Assembly (NCBI GenBank): GCA_947475855.1
Contig: CANJPN010000160.1
Location: forward strand, 1 to 11,426
Direction of reading: 5' to 3'
Length of the DNA: 11,426 nt
Origin: Bradyrhizobiaceae bacterium
GTDB taxonomy: Bacteria; Pseudomonadota; Alphaproteobacteria; Rhizobiales; Hyphomicrobiaceae
Position 1 is the stretch's first letter. Each line of letters starts with the position of its first letter. Below the pieces are notes generated by a model, which worked only from the letters and a program-made list of their open reading frames with translations, did not search any database and was not told where the DNA came from. The translations under genes were made by a program, and so were the position numbers. Positions 6,451 through 11,426 of this stretch are shown here, one piece after another.

Positions 6451-7272
6451 TCATGCGGTCTTCTTGCGCTTCTCGGGGGCGGTTCGATACAGCTTCAGGA
6501 CGCGGTCGAGTTCGGCCATGCATTCGGGGTCGAAGTCGACCTTAGGCCGCAGGTCTGCTTTCCAGTAACCGTACTTGTCCTGTCCGCGCAGAAGCATGGC
6601 GCTTGCACCGGGGAAGTTGGTTTCCCGGACATGAGGAGCGACGAAGTGGATCGATAGGCCGATGCGCCTGTCGTTCGTCGTGTTTGGGTGCGAGGCGTGC
6701 AGGCAGTCCTCCTTGTGGAACGAGAACTGGCCGGCCTTAAGCGGTACATGCTTGGCCTTGCTTTCGTCGATGCCGACCACTGTCTGGCCACGTGACAAGA
6801 GGTTCTGCTGCGTCTTCAACTCTTCGTGGCTGTAGAGGCCCTTGTTGTGGGAACCAGGGATGAACCGCATACAGCCGGAGGCGATCGATGCTTCGGAAAT
6901 TGCCAGCCACGCGGTGCAGGTGTCGGGTGGATCGATGCCGTAGTACGTCGAATCCTGATGCCAGGAGACGAACGTCTTGTCGTCTGCCTCCTTCTGGAAA
7001 AAGCTCGATCCCCAACACAGGATGTCGGGGCCGATGAGGTCCTCCACGGCGTCGAGCAGCTTGGGGTGAGAGACGATGTCGGTCAGAAATGGAAACGGAA
7101 GATGCGCCTTGATCTGGCAACGCTTCTGTATCTGCCCGCCGAGTTTCTGCTCGACCTCTTCGACATGACGCCGGACTTCGAGACACTCTTCTGCCGACAA
7201 CAGGTCGACGGGTCCTAGAAAGCCGTTGTTGGCGTAAAAATCGATCTGTTGCTGACTCAGCCTGTTCGGCAT
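6451..7272 (-). CDS. Phytanoyl-CoA dioxygenase (PhyH) family oxygenase
   Basis: This 273-residue Fe(II)/2-oxoglutarate-dependent oxygenase has a double-stranded beta-helix fold. The N-terminal helix LSQQQIDFYANNGFLGPVDLL (5–25) is typical of PhyH proteins. The iron ligands are visible as HQD in FVSWHQDSTYYG (H105, D107) and the distal histidine in DCLHASHPN (H192), followed by the 2-oxoglutarate-binding arginine in RRIGLSIHF (R203 most likely). GCMRFIPGSHNKG (133–145) is the conserved strand and loop between them. The substrate is unknown: bacterial members hydroxylate diverse small molecules, and nothing here implies phytanoyl-CoA. The start ATG 7272 has a moderate AGGGAT site. It converges on the Bug gene, and 249 bp separate it from spoVR upstream, presumably holding its own promoter. 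A functional link with the neighbouring Bug protein (uptake and oxidation of one compound) is possible but unsupported. Confidence 0.92.
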   Translation of the reverse strand: MPNRLSQQQIDFYANNGFLGPVDLLSAEECLEVRRHVEEVEQKLGGQIQKRCQIKAHLPFPFLTDIVSHPKLLDAVEDLIGPDILCWGSSFFQKEADDKTFVSWHQDSTYYGIDPPDTCTAWLAISEASIASGCMRFIPGSHNKGLYSHEELKTQQNLLSRGQTVVGIDESKAKHVPLKAGQFSFHKEDCLHASHPNTTNDRRIGLSIHFVAPHVRETNFPGASAMLLRGQDKYGYWKADLRPKVDFDPECMAELDRVLKLYRTAPEKRKKTA

Positions 7273-7521
7273 GATGCATCCCTACGATTGGCCGTTTCAT
7301 CCCGCGAACGCACAAGGCGATCAAATTCGCTGTTTGAGAGCCATACTTCACTGTTCCTGGTGGAAGCTCAAGTGCTTCTGCCTTGCAGGATATGGTTCTG
7401 TGAAAACGGTACCCCTCGTCACCTAGGCGCACAAGCACCCACGAACCGTCTGTTTCGCGTGGATGTCATGCATCGAGAGCAAAGCCGCGGATAGATCACT
7501 AAGGGGAAGCCGGGGGACGGT
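7273..7521. other. Intergenic region between spoVR 3' end and the PhyH gene
   Basis: I see no gene and no intrinsic terminator in these 249 bp. The plus-strand frame across it (7249–7494) begins inside the PhyH gene and encodes a Ser/Arg-rich peptide of no recognisable kind. The region should contain the PhyH promoter on the minus strand, but no convincing boxes are visible. Confidence 0.4.
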
Positions 7522-9066
7522 TCAGGGAAGCGGCAGGGCTTCGTGCTCCTTAAGCGTCTTGCCGCTATCATTGTCGACCTCGGCCATCTTGACGCGATAA
7601 CCCCAAAGGTGGGCTACGTGTTGCAAGGTGCGATCGCACTGTTCCTTTTCGAGCAGTACGCCGTTTCTGACGCGGTGCTGAAGCGTCAGGCGCCGACCGC
7701 CGGCGAGGTCGGCGCTGACGACTTGGATATCGGGATCACGCGCGGGGCTGTCGTACTGGGCTGCGAGAGCGTTGCGGACCCTGCGATAACCGGTTTCGTC
7801 GTGGATCGATTTCACCTCTACGAACGGGCTGTCAGAGCTGTCGTGGATCGAGAACAGGCGGAAGTCACGTATGACCTTCGGCGACAGGTACTGCTGGATG
7901 AAGCTGTCGTCGCGGTAGTCGGCCCAGGCTTCCTTCAGCGTGCCCATGGGATCGCCGTTGCCGGCGAACTCTGGGAACCACGCCTTGTCCTCTTCGGTCG
8001 GCGTGAGACACATGCGCTGGATGTCGCGCATCATCGCGAATCCGAGCGCATAGGGGTTCATGCCGGAATAGAAGCGGTCCTCGAAGCGCGGCTGGAACAC
8101 GACCGACGAGTGTGAGTGCATGAACTCCAGCATCGAGCCTTCGGTGATGAGGCCCTTGTCGTACAGGCGGTTCATGATCTCGTAATGGCAGAATGTCGCG
8201 CAGCCTTCGTTCATCACTTTCGTCTGGCGCTGCGGATAGAAGTACTGCGCGAGCATGCGGACGATGCGCAGGATCTCGCGCTGCCATTCGTCGAGCTTGG
8301 GGGCGTGCTTCTCGAGGAAGTAGAGAAGGTTTTCCTGCGGTAGACCGAGCGCTTCGCTATCTTTCAGGTTGGCGCGCGCTTCCGGGTCGGGTGGCGGTTT
8401 CGGCAACGCCGAGCGTGGCACCGTCCGCCACAGCTCGTTGTAGGTTGCTTCCTCGTATTCGCGACGTGCCACGTCGCGGTCACGCAATGCGCGCACGGAG
8501 CGGCGATGTACCGGATAGCGGCTGATGCCCTGGTTCATCAACGCGTGGGCGCTGTCGATGACCATTTCAACGCGTTCGGTGCCGACCTTCTGCTCACACT
8601 CTACGATGTAGTCCTTGGCGTAGCGCAGATAGTCGAGGATCGACGTTGCGTCGGTCCACTGCCGAAACATGTAGTTGTTCTTGAAGAAGTGGTTGTGGCC
8701 CATGGCGGCGTGCGCCATGACGAGGGTCTGCATCGTCATGGTGTTTTCTTCCATGATGTAGTTGATGCAGGGATCCGAGTTGATGACCAACTCGTAGGCT
8801 AGAGCGCGTGCGCCCTTGCGGTAGAGGGCTTCCTCGCGTGCAAAGTGTTTTCCGAACGACCAGTGGCGGTACATGTTCGGCATGCCGATCGATGCGTAGG
8901 CGTCGAGCATCTGCTCAGCGGTGATAACCTCGATCTGGTTGGGATAGATGTTGAGGCCCATTTCGCCGACGCCGATCTCGGAGATGGCATCGTAAGTGCG
9001 ATTGATAAGGTCGAAATCCCAATCCGCTTTTTCAAACAGCGGGCGATTGGCCTTTGCTCCGCTCAT
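7522..9066 (-). CDS. spoVR: SpoVR/YcgB family stress protein
   Basis: A 514-residue full-length SpoVR family member, named for a Bacillus subtilis spore-cortex gene and homologous to Escherichia coli YcgB. Biochemical function is not established. Family features seen are DWDFDLINRTYDAISEIGVGE near the N-terminus (15–35), YPNQIEVITAEQMLDAYASIGMP (41–63), the histidine-rich MAHAAMGHNHFFKNN (117–131), NEGCATFCHYE (286–296), MLEFMHSHSSVVFQP (312–326), SGMNPYALGF (334–343) and the C-terminal DSSDSPFVEVKSIHD. The clustered His and Glu residues suggest a metal site, which is inference. The ATG overlaps the DUF444 stop as ATGA, so translation is coupled. It is last in the prkA–yeaH–spoVR order. Confidence 0.96.
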   Translation of the reverse strand: MSGAKANRPLFEKADWDFDLINRTYDAISEIGVGEMGLNIYPNQIEVITAEQMLDAYASIGMPNMYRHWSFGKHFAREEALYRKGARALAYELVINSDPCINYIMEENTMTMQTLVMAHAAMGHNHFFKNNYMFRQWTDATSILDYLRYAKDYIVECEQKVGTERVEMVIDSAHALMNQGISRYPVHRRSVRALRDRDVARREYEEATYNELWRTVPRSALPKPPPDPEARANLKDSEALGLPQENLLYFLEKHAPKLDEWQREILRIVRMLAQYFYPQRQTKVMNEGCATFCHYEIMNRLYDKGLITEGSMLEFMHSHSSVVFQPRFEDRFYSGMNPYALGFAMMRDIQRMCLTPTEEDKAWFPEFAGNGDPMGTLKEAWADYRDDSFIQQYLSPKVIRDFRLFSIHDSSDSPFVEVKSIHDETGYRRVRNALAAQYDSPARDPDIQVVSADLAGGRRLTLQHRVRNGVLLEKEQCDRTLQHVAHLWGYRVKMAEVDNDSGKTLKEHEALPLP

Positions 9067-10355
9067 CGGCGCGCCTCCTTGGCCGGCTGAGCGGCGAACA
9101 ACTCACGGAACACGGGATAGATCTCGCCGGGATTGGTGACGCGCTTCATGGCGAAATGAGGGTTCGCGGCGGCGACCTCGGTATAGCCGCTCCAGGCGAC
9201 GGACTGCATGGAGGGCATGCCGTCCTCGGGCGCAACCTCGATGTAGGCGAAGTACTGGCAGAGCGGCAGCAGGTCGTTATTGAGGAGTTCGAGGCAGCGC
9301 TCCATGTCGTCGTCGAAGTTGTGGCCGTCGGAGGCTTGCGCCGCGTAGATGTTCCAATCGTCGACGGGGTACCGCTCCTTGACGATGCGCTGCATTTCTT
9401 CGAGCGCTGTTGAAATCACGGTGCCGCCGGTTTCCGTGTCTCGGAAGAAGGTTTCCTCGTCGACCTCCTGGGCCTCCGTCGTGTGCCGAATGAAAACGAC
9501 GTCGACGGCGGTGTAGTGGCGAGACAGGAACAGGTGCAGCAGCATGAAGAAGCGCTTGGCGAGGTCCTTCAGCTGTTCGGTCATCGAGGCTGAAACGTCC
9601 ATGAGGCAGAACATGACGGCTTGCGTCTTGGGCCGGGGGACGCGCTCGAAGCGATTGTACTTCAGGTCGATCGGGTCGATGTAGGCCACGATCTTGCGCA
9701 CGAAATTGAGGCGCGCGAGACGGGCGCGCAGCATGTTGATGCGTTCCTCGTCGCGCGGACTTTCGGCTTCGAGAACGGCGATCAGCTGCTCCAGCTCCTC
9801 GACCTCCGACACCTTCGGGCGACGCAGAGCGATGCGGCGCGCGAGGCTGTTGCGCATGGTCCGCACCTTGTTGAGGCGGGACGGCGAGCCGTCGGAGCTG
9901 ATGCCGGCACGAATGCGCTCGGGAGTGGCGATGCTCTTGAGCTTCGCTTTGACGAGGTTGGGTAACTTCAGATCCTCAAAGAAGATGTCGAGGAATTCAT
10001 CACGCGTGAGCTGAAAGACGAAGTCGTCCTCGCCTTCGCCGTCCGGGCTGCCCTTCGAGCCCGAGCCGCCTGCGCCGCCTTCAGGCTTGCGGATGACGTC
10101 GCCGACCGAGAACTCCTTGTTGCCGGGAAGCACGAAGTCGCGCTTGCCTGTGCCAGAGCCCAGGCCGAACGAAGGCTCGCGCAGGCTTTTCGAGCGAATC
10201 TTCACCTTCTCGCCGGCGTCGACGTCAGACACCTTGCGGCGCTTCAGGGCGTCGCGGACGGACTCGCGGATCTCGGCCTTCGCCCGGCGCAGAAAGCGCT
10301 GGCGGTTACCGAGGCTCTTCGCCTTCGGATTGAGGCGGCGATCGATGATGTCCAT
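9063..10355 (-). CDS. yeaH: DUF444 / YeaH family von Willebrand-type protein
   Basis: A 430-residue DUF444 protein, homologous to Escherichia coli YeaH, the partner of the PrkA/YeaG kinase in starvation and stress responses. The N-terminal half is basic and low-complexity, with a Gly/Ser/Glu-rich linker at about 92–110 (PEGGAGGSGSKGSPDGEGED) and a coiled, charged helix (VSEVEELEQLIAVLEAESPRDEERI, 182–206). The C-terminal half is a von Willebrand factor A-like domain with an intact metal-ion site: DVSAS (253–257), GGT (310–312) and ASDGHNFDDD (341–350). Family members are expected to form complexes, possibly scaffolding the kinase. ATG 10355 has an AAAGGAA site about 11 bases upstream. It is coupled to spoVR by a four-base overlap and lies downstream of prkA across a 333-bp gap, so a separate promoter in that gap is plausible. 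Confidence 0.96.
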   Translation of the reverse strand: MDIIDRRLNPKAKSLGNRQRFLRRAKAEIRESVRDALKRRKVSDVDAGEKVKIRSKSLREPSFGLGSGTGKRDFVLPGNKEFSVGDVIRKPEGGAGGSGSKGSPDGEGEDDFVFQLTRDEFLDIFFEDLKLPNLVKAKLKSIATPERIRAGISSDGSPSRLNKVRTMRNSLARRIALRRPKVSEVEELEQLIAVLEAESPRDEERINMLRARLARLNFVRKIVAYIDPIDLKYNRFERVPRPKTQAVMFCLMDVSASMTEQLKDLAKRFFMLLHLFLSRHYTAVDVVFIRHTTEAQEVDEETFFRDTETGGTVISTALEEMQRIVKERYPVDDWNIYAAQASDGHNFDDDMERCLELLNNDLLPLCQYFAYIEVAPEDGMPSMQSVAWSGYTEVAAANPHFAMKRVTNPGEIYPVFRELFAAQPAKEARR

Positions 10356-10480
10356 CTAAGCGGCGTTCCTTTTGGCGAAGCTCCGAACATCTTGCTGCCA
10401 GCGTTAACTTGGCTGCTACGTTCGGGGACTCTGCTGTTGCGAACTGCATTCCCGATATCGCCATTCTACAGCTGCAGGCC

Positions 10481-10642
10481 ATGGACCTCATCAAGCGCGC
10501 TACTGAGTACCTCATTTTCCGGCCCCTCGCGTTGTTTGGCCGGCTTGAGGAAGCTTTAGCAGTTCTCTTCGTAGGCGCTTGTTTCTACTACGCCATGACC
10601 ATTTCGATGGGCGCACCTGCGACCGCGCCCATCCCACAGTAA
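10481..10642 (+). CDS. Possible small single-pass membrane protein antisense in the prkA–yeaH gap
   Basis: A 53-residue ORF, starting MDLIKRATEYLIFRPLALFG and ending in APATAPIPQ. Residues about 24–42 (EALAVLFVGACFYYAMTI) would form one transmembrane helix, preceded by a segment with balanced charge and a Phe/Leu/Pro-rich amphipathic part. About two-thirds of its codons end in G or C, compatible with coding in this genome. An upstream TTG at 10409 gives a longer 77-residue version, but ATG 10481 gives the more natural protein. The ribosome site is poor (only AGG in GCAGGCC next to the start), and I do not recognise a family. It lies on the strand opposite prkA, yeaH and spoVR, in the otherwise gene-free 10356–10688 region; without it I see only an inverted repeat there. 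It could be chance. Confidence 0.4.
   Translation: MDLIKRATEYLIFRPLALFGRLEEALAVLFVGACFYYAMTISMGAPATAPIPQ
10606..10633. repeat. Perfect 9-bp inverted repeat in the prkA–yeaH gap
   Basis: GATGGGCGC (10606–10614) and GCGCCCATC (10625–10633) flank a 10-nt loop, forming a GC-rich stem in either transcript. No T-run follows on either strand, so it is not a standard terminator. On the minus-strand transcript it sits 56 bases after the prkA stop, where it could protect the prkA 3' end or attenuate read-through into yeaH. It overlaps the end of the small plus-strand ORF. Confidence 0.6.
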
Positions 10643-10688
10643 GGTTCGCGCTCGGCCAAGCCGGATATTGGTCCCGACCGACGCAACC

Positions 10689-11426
10689 TCAGCCGCTCTT
10701 CTTGACCCGCATGTACCACTCGACGAGGCGGCGAACTTGACGGCGCGTGTAGCCGCGAGAAATCATGCGCTCGACGAATTCCTCGTGCTTCTTCTCGCTG
10801 TCGCCGTCCTTCTTCGCGCCGAACGAGATCACGGGCAGCAGATCTTCGACCTGACTGAACATGCGCTTCTCGATCACTTCGCGGATCTTCTCGTAGCTCG
10901 TCCAAGCCGGGTTCTTGCCGGCGTTCTTGGCGCGGGCGCGGAGCGAGAACTTGACGACCTCGTAGCGGAAGTCCTTCGGGTTCGCGATGCCGGCAGGCTT
11001 CTCGATCTTGGACAGTTCCTGGTCGAGAAGCTGACGGTTCATGAGCTGGCCGGTGTCGGAATCCTTGAAGTCGGAGTCTTCGATCCAGGCATCGGCGTAG
11101 GCGACATAGCGGTCGAACAGGTTCTGACCGAAGTCGTGGTAGCTTTCGAGGTAGGCTTTCTGGATCTCGTTGCCGATGAACTCGGCATAACGAGGGGCCA
11201 GCTCTTCCTTGATGAATTCGAGGTAGCGGTCCTCGGTTTCCTCAGGCAGTTGCTCGCGGCGGATCGACTGTTCCAGAACGAACATCAGATGGACCGGGTC
11301 GGCCGCGACCTCCTGCGTGTCGAAGTTGAAGGTTTCAGACAACACCTTATAGGCGAAGCGGGTGGACATCCCGTCCATGCCTTCGTTGATGCCGCCTGCC
11401 TCGCGGTACTCCTGAATGGTCTTCGC
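10689..11426 (-). CDS. prkA: PrkA/YeaG serine protein kinase, C-terminal part
   Basis: The frame runs off the right edge, leaving the last 245 residues of a protein that is usually about 640–650 residues; the AAA+ ATPase module lies outside. The visible part opens AKTIQEYREAGGINEGMDGM, then STRFAYKVLSETFNFD, ESYHDFGQNLFDRYVAYADA, then DSDTGQLMNRQLLDQELSKIEKP, NPKDFRYEVVKFSLRARAKN and the ending YTRRQVRRLVEWYMRVKKSG. All of these are characteristic of the PrkA C-terminal domain. PrkA phosphorylates protein substrates during starvation or sporulation-type stress and acts with YeaH. It is the first gene of the prkA–yeaH–spoVR order on this strand. The identification is firm although only about 38 percent of the gene is present. 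Confidence 0.96.
   Translation of the reverse strand, partial: AKTIQEYREAGGINEGMDGMSTRFAYKVLSETFNFDTQEVAADPVHLMFVLEQSIRREQLPEETEDRYLEFIKEELAPRYAEFIGNEIQKAYLESYHDFGQNLFDRYVAYADAWIEDSDFKDSDTGQLMNRQLLDQELSKIEKPAGIANPKDFRYEVVKFSLRARAKNAGKNPAWTSYEKIREVIEKRMFSQVEDLLPVISFGAKKDGDSEKKHEEFVERMISRGYTRRQVRRLVEWYMRVKKSG

Noticed and set aside
6737..7438. 233-residue minus-strand frame overlapping the PhyH gene
   Set aside because: Out of frame with PhyH, whose iron-binding motifs are intact; the overlap is a GC-rich shadow and the upstream extension has no ribosome site.
7543..8115. 190-residue plus-strand frame opposite spoVR
   Set aside because: Antisense shadow of the conserved SpoVR C-terminal half; it matches no family I recognise.
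10356..10480. Sigma-54 (-24/-12) promoter for yeaH, expected from the E. coli yeaGH precedent
   Set aside because: I looked for TGGC-N-TTGC with correct GG-N10-GC spacing on the minus strand and found none.

Overview
The window is high-GC bacterial chromosome. Its PanC, its BamD-type lipoprotein, the ABC1/AarF kinase and the PrkA–DUF444–SpoVR cluster all read like alphaproteobacterial proteins. My best guess is an environmental alphaproteobacterium of the Hyphomicrobiales or a neighbouring order. This rests on remembered family resemblance, not on a search. I see no rRNA, tRNA, CRISPR array, insertion sequence or phage gene, and the window looks like ordinary chromosomal backbone with a few accessory genes.

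Left part (1–4352). A truncated hypothetical gene runs off the left edge on the minus strand. It is divergent from panC (pantothenate synthetase). Next comes a lipoprotein of the BamD outer-membrane assembly family, closed by a good intrinsic terminator. Then an ABC1/AarF-type atypical kinase is followed 63 bp later by a small VOC/glyoxalase-fold protein, probably co-transcribed with it. In several cases a strong Shine-Dalgarno fixes a start inside the longest open frame (kinase at 2553, VOC at 3981, Bug protein at 5484).

Middle part (4353–7521). Two Cro/C1-type helix-turn-helix proteins are transcribed divergently. The larger has an unassigned C-terminal domain and the smaller is little more than the HTH fold. 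To their right are an orphan Bug/TctC-type periplasmic solute-binding protein and a convergent phytanoyl-CoA dioxygenase-type (PhyH) Fe(II)/2-oxoglutarate oxygenase. A perfect 14-bp tandem duplication lies upstream of the Bug gene.

Right part (7522–11426). On the minus strand, in transcription order, are prkA (C-terminal 245 residues only), a 333-bp gap, a DUF444/YeaH von Willebrand-type protein, and SpoVR/YcgB. The last two overlap by ATGA and are surely co-translated. This is the known, widely conserved but poorly understood PrkA–YeaH–SpoVR stress module. The unusual part is the gap between prkA and yeaH. It carries an oppositely oriented ORF that could encode a 53-residue single-pass membrane protein, and a perfect 9-bp inverted repeat near the ORF's 3' end.

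I do not see a clearly new multi-gene system. The best leads are the antisense small ORF inside the stress module, the divergent HTH pair, and a few intergenic hairpins and repeats.
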